Assembly: GCA_002418285.1 (NCBI GenBank)
Contig: DIDT01000022.1
Location: 1-42,768, forward strand
Direction: 5' to 3'
From: Phycisphaerales bacterium UBA5793
GTDB lineage: Bacteria > Planctomycetota > Phycisphaerae > Phycisphaerales > UBA5793
Length of the DNA: 42,768 nucleotides
Positions 32,142-41,246 of this stretch are shown piece after piece; the stretch's first letter is position 1; each line of letters starts with the position of its first letter. The notes beneath the pieces were generated by a model, which saw only the letters and a list, made by a program, of their open reading frames with translations, searched no databases and had not been told where the DNA came from. Made by a program: the position numbers and the translations under genes.

Positions 32142-33167
32142 ATGAAGAAGAGAATCGCATTGTTGATGGCGGCCACGATCGGGCTGGTTGCCGCTGGCGT
32201 TCAGGCTGGCGAGTTGTACACTATTCGCACGGGTGACGACATGCTGCGCAAGCTAGACACGCAGACACTCACCCTCACCGATATCGGTCCTATCGGGATC
32301 GCCTTTGACTTCGGTGACATGGGCTACGACCCGGGCTCGGGCAACATGTACCTCGTGCAGGGCTTCGCCGGCACCGGCCTGTACACCGTCGATCTCACCA
32401 ATGGCCAGACGACGTTCGTCGGTTCGCACGGCTCTTCTGACATGTTCAGTCTCATCTCGGACCCCAACTCCGGCAAGATGTATTGCGGCGAGTCGACCCG
32501 GAATCACGGCTTCTACGAGATCAACCTGAGCAATGCCCAGCTGACGCTCATCGCGACCACCGCCATCAACATGGACGCATTGACCTACGACCCCAATCAG
32601 CAGTTGATCGTTGCCGCCTACGCTGGGCCCGGCGATCTGTACTCGGTCGATCCGTCCAACGGCAGCACCGCACTGCTCAACGATGGAGATTTCTTCAACA
32701 ACTGCGGCATGGCCTATGACGAAGACACCGGCCTCTACTGGCTGATCGACTGGAGTGGCAACCTCTACAGCATCGATCCGAACAACGGCTATGCCCGCAC
32801 CCTGCGCCTCTCCGGCCTTGGCGCCCATGACGGCCTTGCGGCTGTGACCGGCGGCGGCGGCAGGTACACCCTTCGTCTCTCGGGTCGCTGCCCCGGAACG
32901 CTCACCGTCTCGTGGAACAACGCCACGCCCAGTCGTCAGCAGGGCATCGTCTTCGGAAACAACCAGGGTACCACGACCATTCCCACCGGCGCCTGCGCCG
33001 GAACGCAGCTCGGCGTACAGGGCAGCGTTCGTCTCGTCAACACCGTTGGCACCGGCAGTGGTTCGGGGTCCGTCAATGGACAAGCGGGCACCGCGGCCTG
33101 CGGCCACTATCTCCAACTCGTCGAATCCGGTTCGTGCAACACCAGCAACGTGGCACGAATCCCGTAA
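32142..33167 (+). CDS. Secreted beta-propeller-like protein with Cys-rich C-terminal domain
   Basis: From the ATG at 32142, preceded by GGAGAG, it encodes 341 residues with a signal peptide (1-21, ending VQAG). Residues about 22-235 contain five or six repeats with recurring MGYDPGSGNMYLV, ISDPNSGKMYCG, LTYDPNQQLIVA, MAYDEDTGLYWLI and LYSIDPNNG, the blade pattern of NHL/YVTN-like or SMP-30-type propellers. After a Gly-rich hinge, residues about 247-341 make a beta domain with cysteines in pairs (SGRCPGTLTVSW, GACAGTQLGVQ). I believe similar endings occur in other Phycisphaerae secreted proteins. It may be a surface-exposed adhesin or ligand-binding protein; no enzyme motif is visible. The strong promoter suggests high expression. 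Confidence 0.75.
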   Translation: MKKRIALLMAATIGLVAAGVQAGELYTIRTGDDMLRKLDTQTLTLTDIGPIGIAFDFGDMGYDPGSGNMYLVQGFAGTGLYTVDLTNGQTTFVGSHGSSDMFSLISDPNSGKMYCGESTRNHGFYEINLSNAQLTLIATTAINMDALTYDPNQQLIVAAYAGPGDLYSVDPSNGSTALLNDGDFFNNCGMAYDEDTGLYWLIDWSGNLYSIDPNNGYARTLRLSGLGAHDGLAAVTGGGGRYTLRLSGRCPGTLTVSWNNATPSRQQGIVFGNNQGTTTIPTGACAGTQLGVQGSVRLVNTVGTGSGSGSVNGQAGTAACGHYLQLVESGSCNTSNVARIP

Positions 33168-33218
33168 TCGGCAAGATCCACCCACCTGGGGTGCATGATC
33201 AAACGTGACGATTACCAC

Positions 33219-33255
33219 GGGCCCATGGAGTTCTCTCCATGGGCCTGTTCCTTTC
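33219..33255 (+). terminator. Terminator hairpin after the secreted propeller-like gene
   Basis: GGCCCATGGAG (33220-33230) and CTCCATGGGCC (33235-33245) form an 11-base-pair perfect stem with a TTCT loop, followed by TGTTCCTTTC. The T-rich tail is weak, but stem stability and position (about 50 bases after the stop) fit a terminator. It may also serve the convergent protease gene. Confidence 0.75.
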
Positions 33256-33300
33256 AGCAGCCGCGCTGCCCGGTGGGATCGCGACGGAACTCATCGCAGA

Positions 33301-34476
33301 TCATCGATCACCGCGGTTGAGGTCGGGCAAGGCATCTGCTCCGGTCCAGACCCGCAGCACCTTCGCTTCCAAGTCCAACCAGATCGGAGAGCGGCTCAGC
33401 ACACCGATTCCCAGCACCGCGTCCACCGCCACGCCCGCCATCGCCTCCGGCGGTGTCCAGCCGGTCTCGACTTCAACATCCTCAAACGCGCTCGAACCGA
33501 TCATCAGCGGTGCGTGCAAGTGCTGCCGCTCAGTCCGCCCCTCAGAAAGCAACTCATGCGCTGCCGCCTCGTCGGCGACATTCGACACAAGTGGCCAACT
33601 AACATCTCTTCGCAGCAGCACGTCTCCCGCGTAGCCCGTGTCGATCAGCGCCACGTATTCGTGCGAGTCCACCGTGATGGTGATTCGTGGCCACATCGAA
33701 CGCGTGATGACGAACACGTGCCGCATCTCCTCCAGTGTTTCCGTCGTCGCATCGATCTGCAGCCCGGCAACGGTCCACTCGTCGCTCGCTGCCAGCGCGT
33801 CGATGGCCGTACGTGATGGAGGCGACTTGGCCGAATACAGCGTGCGACGGACCACGAAATGCAACTCGCGGCGATCCCAGTCGATGATCGCGCCTTCGAA
33901 CGCAGCCATCGCCTCCATGCCGATGGTGATCGGCTCTGCGATCGCTGCCGCCCGCACCGGAACCGGCTCCATCGAGATGACGCCCAATCGGAGTCCGCCC
34001 AGCGCGCCCGAAAGATACTCGTACGACTCGAAGGGCGTGCATGTCGGTTTCAAGCCGACTTCAGCCGAAAGCCACGCGTGATACAGCGCGGCCCGTTCGT
34101 TTGAGATCACCAGCGAACCCTGGGCGCCCGTATCGAGAATGGGATTGACCTCGTGCTCGGTATTCGGAACGGCAGGTTCGAGAACCACAGCACCGCTCAG
34201 TACGATTCGCCCGTCACGCACGGCGAACGGCAGCGTCGTGAGGCCGTGCGGCGCTGAGCCGCGCATTCTCGCATTGACATGCAGGCGAATTTCGGCGTCG
34301 TCATTCGTATGTTCAATGCTGATCTGGCCCTGCAGGGCCGATGGAATGCGTGAAGATGGCGTCGGTGCTTGCGCCGCCGCGGCGCCCTGCAGGCAGAACA
34401 TGGCAAGCAGCACCGACGCCAGCGAGGCATTGGTGGTCCAGTTCATCCCGGCGCGTGCGCGTTCATCCGACGTCAT
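33301..34476 (-). CDS. Exported two-lobed retropepsin-like aspartic protease
   Basis: From the ATG at 34476 (GGGAG nine bases upstream) it encodes 391 residues; an ATG at 34446 starts just before the same signal sequence (about 18-36, ending AAAAQA). Two retropepsin-like lobes follow in one chain. The first has NPILDTGAQGSLVIS with Asp115, and the second has VALIDTGYAGDVLLRR with Asp279. Each is followed by a hydrophobic segment in the place of the closing psi-loop: IGMEAMAAFEGAIIDWDRRELHFV and AVLGIGVLSRSPIWLDLEAKVLRVW. Retropepsins normally act as homodimers with one DTG each, so a single chain with both lobes copies the pepsin arrangement. It should act in the periplasm or outside the cell. 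It is downstream of, and likely co-transcribed with, the DUF2339 gene. Confidence 0.82.
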   Translation of the reverse strand: MTSDERARAGMNWTTNASLASVLLAMFCLQGAAAAQAPTPSSRIPSALQGQISIEHTNDDAEIRLHVNARMRGSAPHGLTTLPFAVRDGRIVLSGAVVLEPAVPNTEHEVNPILDTGAQGSLVISNERAALYHAWLSAEVGLKPTCTPFESYEYLSGALGGLRLGVISMEPVPVRAAAIAEPITIGMEAMAAFEGAIIDWDRRELHFVVRRTLYSAKSPPSRTAIDALAASDEWTVAGLQIDATTETLEEMRHVFVITRSMWPRITITVDSHEYVALIDTGYAGDVLLRRDVSWPLVSNVADEAAAHELLSEGRTERQHLHAPLMIGSSAFEDVEVETGWTPPEAMAGVAVDAVLGIGVLSRSPIWLDLEAKVLRVWTGADALPDLNRGDR

Positions 34477-34596
34477 GATGGACTCTCCCAAAGGGGCAGG
34501 AGAAGCCGTCCCGATCCCCGGCAGGGGCCACTTCATGATGTCGTCGTTTTGCGGGAGGCAGATTCGAGAAATCAACCCGACCGGCGGTGAATGCAG

Positions 34597-37500
34597 CTAA
34601 CTCGACTCCAGGTCAGACTTCGGGGCATCGCCTTCGATCGCGAGCAGCTTCGGAGACATCTTGGCATAGCCGATCGAAGTCAGCACGAACAGCAAGCCAA
34701 CACACATGAAGGACGCCACGCGGTAGATGTACTGCACATCACTCATGTCAACGATTACAACCTTGACCAGCGTAATTGCGAGCAGCGCCAGACCCGCATA
34801 TCGACTCGGAGCGAGGCGCCACCTGAATCCGATGCCGACCAGAGCGATTCCATAGAGCCCCCAGTAGATGCTCAATCCCGTCTGGCGCGCCATCGCGGCG
34901 TTCGCAAGAGATGAAAACTCCGGGTTGAAAAAGCGATCGATCTCCAGCGACCCCAGCCACAGCCCGATGCACGCGACCAGTGTCAGCGCTACCCGAGCGA
35001 ATTGCCCTTCAGGATCCAGCGCAAACAGGTACCTCGTGCCCGCGCGTCGATAGCCGATGAGTCGAACGCTCACTCCCAGCCCGATTGCCAGCATGAGACC
35101 GACAAAGAACTGCAGATTGAGTACGGCTGACGCGCCGCCAACGGACGTCGCCACGCGATAGTACAACGTATCCCAGATCAGCCAGGCTCCAGCGCACACC
35201 GCCGCCGCCCACGTGCCGACGTTGAACAGCAACTGCTTGCGTTGCCACGCGCCGAACATGGCGGTGAACAAACCCGTCATGCCCCACATCAGCGTGAGCC
35301 AGAGTGAGAGTAATTGCCCCGGCGCCCAGCGCTCACGCAGCGTCTCGCCCTGAGCCTGTTCGTAGACCGCCACGGCGCGATCGACTTCGAAACTCAGCAG
35401 GATCATCAGCATCAGCCCCATCCCGCATAGAACCGGCAGTGTTGACCCAAGGTCTTTGACACCCCGGCGGCTCTTCGAATACCGGTCCGCCCATAGCAGC
35501 ACTCCGCCCGAGGCGATGACGAGCAGCCCGACGAGCGCACTGGTATTGAGCAGTGGCATCACGGCGACCCACTCTGCAAGCGATCGTGATCGCACGCCGA
35601 GCATGTCCACACCCACCCAGCGCAAAGCCGTGCAGGCGATCAGGGCCGCGCCGACCTGAAGATAGGCCAGCCTTCGCACGACCGCGCCAAGTGCAACAAG
35701 CACCGTCGCGCCGCCAAGCCACATGACCGTTACGAGAATGCCGTTGTCACGCAGATCCACTTGGGTCGCGAGCAGCCACAGCACCGCCGACATGATGAGA
35801 AGCACAGTTGCGGATTGCGCTCTCCCAAACGATTCCATTCGTCGCAGCAGCCATGCGGCAAGATGGAGAATCGCGATACAGGCCAGTGAGAGTGCACCCC
35901 ACTGCGAGATTGAGATTGACCCAACGGCAACTGCGATGACCGGGCTGGCTCCGGCCAGATCGATCGTCGTCAGTCGCAGGACAGTCAAAGCGACCATCGC
36001 CGTGCCGACTTGAAGATACGGCAACCTCGTGACCACCGCGCCGATCAGGATCAGAACCGCCGCTCCACCCAGCCACGCCGTCGTATCCAGAAGCGCGTAG
36101 CGATTGAATTCGAGGAGTGTCGCAAACAGCCACAGCAGTGCCGACGCGATGAGCAGCATGCTTGGCATGTATTGGCGCGGAAACGAGTCGGTCTGACGCA
36201 ATCGCCATGCGGCAAGGTGAAGCACCGCCATCGCGCCCAGCGCCAGCAAGCCCCATTGCGAAACAGGAACTGGTCCGAAGCTGAAGGCCACAACACCGAG
36301 ACCCCGAAACAAGTCGATGACCAGCAGGCGGAGCAGACCCAGTGTAACGACGACCAGCCCGAAGCGATCCGTCGCCACCGAACGAATGTGGCGGCCGACT
36401 TCGATTGCCGCCATACCGAGGATGAGCCACGCGATCGTCGTGCCATAGTCGCTGAACTGCAGCGCGGCTGCGATGACCAGCAGACAGCCCGCCTGCGCCC
36501 ACAACGACACGGCGAGCTTCTCAATCGCATTCTGCGGCGCCCGACGCAAAGTATCAAGTCCCGGACCGAACTGCATCGCTATCGCCCCGGCCAGCACCCC
36601 GACACCCGCCGCGAAACCGCCTGCCAGACCCGGCGGCAATGCCGTCGTTGTGTTGAGCAGAACGCAACCGAACAGCGCGAACCACGCCGTGGTCAACAAA
36701 CTGATGATCGCGTTTCCCAGTGATGACTGCCGCCGAATCGCCGCGTAGAGCACTTCGCCGGTGATCATCATCCACCAGCCGGCCATGAAGGTGAGCTCCA
36801 GAATTCCGCCCGATGGGCCCACGTTGATCACCCAGAGAGTGGCGAGCAATGCGTGAGCCCCGAACGTGACCAGCCGCAGCGTGCGGAATGGGCGCGGCCG
36901 CCACGCCGAGAGCGCCAGGCCAATGAGCAGCAGCATGGTCAGGTAGGACGGCAGCGCTGCGCGAAATGCCCCTGCATCGGGAACGAGCACTGGCGCCGCA
37001 TAACCCGCAACGATCGATATCACTCCGATACTCAGAAGTCCCGCACGCACCGCTACGCCAATTCCAATGACCGCCACCACTCCCAGCAGCACAAGCGTCA
37101 GCCCGGCCGACCCGAGCACTTCGAGGCGAAAACTGACCAGAGTCGTGACGTATAACGTGCCCAGTCCGGCGCCAAAGAGACCGACCGATGCAGCGCGCCC
37201 GATCTTGCGCAGTGCGACCTCGCCGGCGCCGAGCAGTGCCAATCCGAACACGGCTGAAATCACGCAGCGCATCGGGACGCTCACGACGCGAAACCAACCC
37301 TCGTCGTAAGCGATTTTCATCAGCAGCGCAATGCTCACAACAACTGCGAGTGCGCCGACCCACGCCATCCACCGACCGCCGATGAGCAGTTCGAGTGAGA
37401 TGGGGGTGCGTCGCATCGCCGAGCCACCAGGACCCGATCGAACTGGAGTTGATCGAACCGGAGTTGGACGGACGGGGGCAGATACGGCCGCTGGTGGGGT

Positions 37501-37833
37501 GGCTGAGATGGCAGGATGCTGTCCGCCAAGCGATGGAACCGAACTCGAAGTGACCCGATGAAACGCAGCGGCCTTGCGCTCCGAAACGCGAGTTGATTCG
37601 GCTGCGTTAATCGGAGCGGCCGCGTCAGGCGATGGCGTAGCGACCGGTTCAGGTGCGCTCGTCACGGGATGGACCGGTGGCGCAACGGGGCGAGTCTCTG
37701 AAATCGGTGGGGGCGTCGGCTCGACGGCTTCGCCTTGCAGGGGACCGAGCGATTCGAGGTCGAAAAGTCGCTCGAGCCGATCGAGACGTTCGGCCAGTCG
37801 TGCGAGTTCCTGCCTCAGATCGGGATCGGTCAT
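34597..37833 (-). CDS. DUF2339 polytopic membrane protein with internal repeats
   Basis: A 1078-residue protein. Residues 1-30 are a short helix (coiled-coil-like LARLAERLDRLERLF); about 35-140 is a Pro/Ser/Ala-rich linker with the repeat PVRPTPVRSTPVRS, and the rest is about 25-30 membrane helices. LLIGGRWMAWVGALAVV is the DUF2339 opening, and GLFGAGLGTLYV and IAGYAAPVLV-like segments support that family. The middle carries repeats of about 120 residues: SQWGLLALGAMAVLHLAAW...WLGGAAVLILIGAVVTRLPYLQVG recurs as SQWGALSLACIAILHLAAW...WLGGATVLVALGAVVRRLAYLQVG, and a third degenerate copy begins at LRWVGVDML. The role of DUF2339 proteins is unknown; their topology suggests transport or envelope assembly. 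It is followed by the protease gene on the same strand. Confidence 0.85.
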   Translation of the reverse strand: MTDPDLRQELARLAERLDRLERLFDLESLGPLQGEAVEPTPPPISETRPVAPPVHPVTSAPEPVATPSPDAAAPINAAESTRVSERKAAAFHRVTSSSVPSLGGQHPAISATPPAAVSAPVRPTPVRSTPVRSGPGGSAMRRTPISLELLIGGRWMAWVGALAVVVSIALLMKIAYDEGWFRVVSVPMRCVISAVFGLALLGAGEVALRKIGRAASVGLFGAGLGTLYVTTLVSFRLEVLGSAGLTLVLLGVVAVIGIGVAVRAGLLSIGVISIVAGYAAPVLVPDAGAFRAALPSYLTMLLLIGLALSAWRPRPFRTLRLVTFGAHALLATLWVINVGPSGGILELTFMAGWWMMITGEVLYAAIRRQSSLGNAIISLLTTAWFALFGCVLLNTTTALPPGLAGGFAAGVGVLAGAIAMQFGPGLDTLRRAPQNAIEKLAVSLWAQAGCLLVIAAALQFSDYGTTIAWLILGMAAIEVGRHIRSVATDRFGLVVVTLGLLRLLVIDLFRGLGVVAFSFGPVPVSQWGLLALGAMAVLHLAAWRLRQTDSFPRQYMPSMLLIASALLWLFATLLEFNRYALLDTTAWLGGAAVLILIGAVVTRLPYLQVGTAMVALTVLRLTTIDLAGASPVIAVAVGSISISQWGALSLACIAILHLAAWLLRRMESFGRAQSATVLLIMSAVLWLLATQVDLRDNGILVTVMWLGGATVLVALGAVVRRLAYLQVGAALIACTALRWVGVDMLGVRSRSLAEWVAVMPLLNTSALVGLLVIASGGVLLWADRYSKSRRGVKDLGSTLPVLCGMGLMLMILLSFEVDRAVAVYEQAQGETLRERWAPGQLLSLWLTLMWGMTGLFTAMFGAWQRKQLLFNVGTWAAAVCAGAWLIWDTLYYRVATSVGGASAVLNLQFFVGLMLAIGLGVSVRLIGYRRAGTRYLFALDPEGQFARVALTLVACIGLWLGSLEIDRFFNPEFSSLANAAMARQTGLSIYWGLYGIALVGIGFRWRLAPSRYAGLALLAITLVKVVIVDMSDVQYIYRVASFMCVGLLFVLTSIGYAKMSPKLLAIEGDAPKSDLESS

Positions 37834-37931
37834 CGGCCTCGCCCTCTCACTCGAAGCATCATGTCGCGGACGCTACAGCGTATCCCATTGTCGAGGCAAT
37901 GCAATATCGCCAGCCCTGGCTTCGAGAGCCG

Positions 37932-37970
37932 AAAAACGCCGAAGCCCCGCGCTTCTTGCACGGGGCTTCG
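37932..37970 (-). terminator. Terminator of the triple-FKBP gene
   Basis: CGAAGCCCCG (37940-37949) and CGGGGCTTCG (37961-37970) form a 10-base-pair stem with an 11-base loop. On the minus strand the stem is followed by GCGTTTTTC, so it ends transcription from the FKBP-like gene, whose stop codon is 34 bases upstream of it. Confidence 0.9.
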
Positions 37971-38003
37971 AGTGGAGTTCAATTGATCTAAGGAGAGGTC
38001 GCA

Positions 38004-39389
38004 TTACTTCTTGGGATCGACCTTGTCTGCGGCGGTGCCGCTGTCGTCGCCGACCGGTTCGGAGAAATCGAGGCTCCCGCCATCATTGGTGAACTGGAAC
38101 AGCGCCTCTTCCCAATCGAGCAGCTCGAGTTCGTAGATGAATCCACGATCATCGGGAATCTGTTTGAAGTCTTGTCCCTTGTCGATGTTCGCGGGGACGA
38201 TCATCTTGCGCTTGCCGCCCTTGTGCATCCCCGCCAGTCCACGCTGCCAGACGCTCGGGTACAGGCCGGGCGAATACTGGATCGGTCCGCCGCCGGGCTT
38301 CTGGCTGCTGTCGAACAATGTGCCGTCATCCGCGTTCCAGGAGGAGTAGTTGATCTTGGGCGTGTATTCAATCGGCTTCTCGCCGGGCGGTGTGGGCGGC
38401 GGATAGACGTCGCCGTCACCGATCACGAGATCGACAATCTTGATGCCGTCGCCGATGTCCACTTCCTTGGCGGGGTCGTGTGCGGTCTGCTTGATCGGCG
38501 GCGTGACGATCAGGCAATCGACCATCAATCGCCACCGGTGCTTCTTGTTGACGTCAACCGCATTCAGACCGGCCTGCTGAAGTCGCATCTTGCGATACGC
38601 CTCGGGTTCATCGAACTCGATGATGCGCGTTCCACCGGTCTTCATGCCGAGTGCATAACGCACCCAGTACCGATTCGCATCGCCAGGCACCTGCAGCGGC
38701 ACGCGGGTGATCGAGGTCGAACCCATGAGCTCGCCCAAGTCGTTGAAGACGTTGATGTGGCAGGTTGCAAAACCATCACGGTCAAAGGCGTCGCCCTCGC
38801 CGATATTGAGGTCCATCCAGGTGCTGCCGTCCGCATTGCGATGCGCAATGAGCGGGTCGACCGGCGGGGCGACCGCAAACAAACCGACTTCAAGCACGAT
38901 GTCCTGATCGTCAGGCAGCGGCCCCATCCCACCCTTGGGCATCAGTTCCTTGGGCATGAGGATCTTGCGAAACTCGCTGCGCTTCATGCCCATCATCGCC
39001 TTCTCAAGAGCCGGCCACATCTGCGTGCCCGGAATCTTCACGCCCGCGGGCTTATTACCCGGCGCCCGCGACGAGTAGAGGAGTTCACCCTTGGCCGTAA
39101 AGCAATTCAACTCGAAGGCGATGTCGGTGCCGTCGATGATGTCGGTTGCGTTGCCCGGTCGCAGGATGACGTACTTGAGCCCGTCGCCGAGATCAACTTC
39201 ATCCTGGGTGCGATGCATGGACATCACGGGGGGGATGAACTTCTTAGCGCCCAGTTCGAGCGTGTCGTTCTTGTACGCATCTCGGCCGGCTGGCTGGGCA
39301 AGGGCAGCAACGGGAGCAATGCCAAGAAGGGCAGCGGTGCACGCGAGGGACGCGGCAAAACGGTGATGTCCACGGTGTCTGGTGATCAA
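38004..39389 (-). CDS. Exported protein with three FKBP-like domains (peptidyl-prolyl isomerase)
   Basis: The likely start is a TTG at 39389 with GGAGG eight bases upstream, giving 461 residues that begin with a clean signal peptide (ITRHRGHHRF then ASLACTAALLGIAPVAALAQ). The ATG at 39431 would put 14 residues in front and lacks that spacing. Three FKBP-like units follow, at about 55-165, 175-305 and 320-430. Each starts near a (L/I)GDG or IGEGD motif and has G-(M/L)-(K/H)-x-x-x-x-R before its last strands (GMKRSEFRKILMP, GMKTGGTRIIEF, GMHKGGKRKMIVP). The third is closest to a true FKBP, with GTLFDSS and FIYELELLDW. It probably assists folding in the periplasm; whether the first two are active is doubtful. 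It is divergent from the LolC-like gene. Confidence 0.82.
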   Translation of the reverse strand: MITRHRGHHRFAASLACTAALLGIAPVAALAQPAGRDAYKNDTLELGAKKFIPPVMSMHRTQDEVDLGDGLKYVILRPGNATDIIDGTDIAFELNCFTAKGELLYSSRAPGNKPAGVKIPGTQMWPALEKAMMGMKRSEFRKILMPKELMPKGGMGPLPDDQDIVLEVGLFAVAPPVDPLIAHRNADGSTWMDLNIGEGDAFDRDGFATCHINVFNDLGELMGSTSITRVPLQVPGDANRYWVRYALGMKTGGTRIIEFDEPEAYRKMRLQQAGLNAVDVNKKHRWRLMVDCLIVTPPIKQTAHDPAKEVDIGDGIKIVDLVIGDGDVYPPPTPPGEKPIEYTPKINYSSWNADDGTLFDSSQKPGGGPIQYSPGLYPSVWQRGLAGMHKGGKRKMIVPANIDKGQDFKQIPDDRGFIYELELLDWEEALFQFTNDGGSLDFSEPVGDDSGTAADKVDPKK

Positions 39390-39630
39390 CTCTGAGTCCT
39401 CCGTCGAAAAAACTGTGACGCTGCAGGCCATGTGCTTCCGGCAGCAGTTTGGACCGAATTCAAGGATAGGTGTGATTTCGGACCGAGTGTAGGCGTTGGG
39501 CCGCCACACCCGATAGGTCATCGACGCCTCAACCGGCCGGGATGAGGAACGCTTTGCCGACAAGCCGTAGGATTGCCCTCGAACCGAATCCGAACGATTA
39601 TGGGGCCTGTCCCCGGAGCCCACCTCACCC

Positions 39631-41235
39631 GTGTACCAGGCCAGTCTCACCAGCCGCTACCTCGTCCGCAAGATCATCCCGCTGTTGGCGATGCTCTCCG
39701 TCGCGCTGTGTACGGCGATGGTCATCATCGTGTTCTCGGTGATGAACGGCTTTCTCGATATGGTCACCCAAGCCGGCCGCAAGCTCATCGGCGATGTCGC
39801 CATCGACGGGCCCGTCACCGGCTTCCCCTGGTACGAAGAACTCGTCACCGAACTCAAGCGGCTGCCCAGCGTCCAGGCCGCCTCTCCCATGATCCAGTCC
39901 TACGGCCTGCTCAAGATGCCCTACAACCAGATCTCGCAGGTGCAGGTCGTCGGCGTTGATCCCACCTCCTACGACGCTGTGACGGGCTACGCCTCGACCC
40001 TCTACTGGCGACCGCTCAGCGAGCCGGAACTTGCCAAGCTGCCGACAACGGACATCAGGCGACCCGACTGGGAATCGCCTGAGGGCACCATGGAGTGGAA
40101 GCGGATCCTCCATATGTCCCTGCTCGATGCTCACTTCGAGAGCCTCGGTCCCGTCGGCCCCATCGGCATCCTCAACCACACGGCCGACTGGCAGAACAAG
40201 CAGAACCCCGCCGAACCGCTCATCCGTCGACTCCAGGATGCGGGCAAAGTACTTCAGACGCCGGGCGGCTCACCGGGGCTCGTGCCGGGCATTCGGGTGA
40301 GCATTGCCAACGAGCGTGTCGCGGGACGATCGTACGAGTTTGCGCAGACGTGGTTCATGCCGACGCGCGAGGTCACATTGACGGTGCTGCCGCTCACCGA
40401 TGAAGGAGGCGTGCGCGATCCGGAGAGTCGGATCTTTCCCATCGTCAACGAATTCGGCGTCGAGCGCTACGACGTGGACTCGTCCTACGTGTTTGTTCCT
40501 TTCGACGTGTTGCAGAAGATGCTCAAGATGCAGCCCGTGCAGGAAGTGAGCGAGACGGAGACCGATGAGTTCGGCGATCCACTGCCCACCGGCCGCATGA
40601 CGCCGGGTCGGGCAACGCGCATCGTCATCAAGGCCAAACCCGGCGTGTCGCCGCTGCAACTCCAGGCCGATGCGCAGCGCGTGTACGAGCAGGTGTACGA
40701 CCGGCACATCGGCGAGATGCCGCCGCCATCGATCATCGACATCAAGACATGGGAAGAGCAGATCGCTCTTTACATCGGCGCGGTGAAGAACGAGACAGCG
40801 CTGGTGATGACGCTGTTTTCCATCATCAGTCTCGTCGCGGTCATCCTGGTCCTTTCCATCTTCTGGACCGTGGTCCAGCAGAAGACGCGCGACATCGGTA
40901 TCCTGCGTGCAGTGGGGGCTTCGCGCTTCGGCATTACCTGGCTCTTTCTGCTCTACGGCCTGATTCTCGGTATTCTCGGTTCACTGCTGGGCGCGATGCT
41001 CGCGTTCCCCATCGTGTGGTACATCAATCCGATCCACCGATTCCTCGGCGAGGAGTTCGGCATCGTGATCTGGGATCCGAAGGTGTACATCTTCGATGAA
41101 GTGCCGCACCACGTGAATCCGCTGTTCGCCATGATCATCATGTCGGCCGGCGTGCTCTTTGCCGTCCTCGGGGCGTTGATCCCCGCGATCCGCGCCGCCT
41201 TCATCGACCCCGTCACGGCCCTGCGGTACGAGTGA
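39631..41235 (+). CDS. LolC/LolE-like ABC permease for lipoprotein release
   Basis: A GTG at 39631 opens 534 codons, longer than E. coli LolC (about 400). The first membrane helix (LLAMLSVALCTAMVIIVFSVMNGF) is followed by a large periplasmic domain of about 330 residues, then three helices in the FtsX domain: MTLFSIISLVAVILVLSIFWTVVQ, FLLYGLILGILGSLLGAM and MIIMSAGVLFAVLGALI. QQKTRDIGILRAVGAS is the coupling-helix motif of LolC/E and MacB permeases, and the ending PVTALRYE is typical of LolC. It should extract lipoproteins from the inner membrane together with the ATPase encoded next. Only one permease gene is present, so it may form a homodimer. Confidence 0.9.
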   Translation: MYQASLTSRYLVRKIIPLLAMLSVALCTAMVIIVFSVMNGFLDMVTQAGRKLIGDVAIDGPVTGFPWYEELVTELKRLPSVQAASPMIQSYGLLKMPYNQISQVQVVGVDPTSYDAVTGYASTLYWRPLSEPELAKLPTTDIRRPDWESPEGTMEWKRILHMSLLDAHFESLGPVGPIGILNHTADWQNKQNPAEPLIRRLQDAGKVLQTPGGSPGLVPGIRVSIANERVAGRSYEFAQTWFMPTREVTLTVLPLTDEGGVRDPESRIFPIVNEFGVERYDVDSSYVFVPFDVLQKMLKMQPVQEVSETETDEFGDPLPTGRMTPGRATRIVIKAKPGVSPLQLQADAQRVYEQVYDRHIGEMPPPSIIDIKTWEEQIALYIGAVKNETALVMTLFSIISLVAVILVLSIFWTVVQQKTRDIGILRAVGASRFGITWLFLLYGLILGILGSLLGAMLAFPIVWYINPIHRFLGEEFGIVIWDPKVYIFDEVPHHVNPLFAMIIMSAGVLFAVLGALIPAIRAAFIDPVTALRYE

Positions 41236-41246
41236 GAAGCGATCCG

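Noticed and set aside
38172..39395. 407-codon plus-strand frame opposite the triple-FKBP gene
   Set aside because: It is antisense to a signal peptide and three FKBP-like units, with no ribosome site and no domain.
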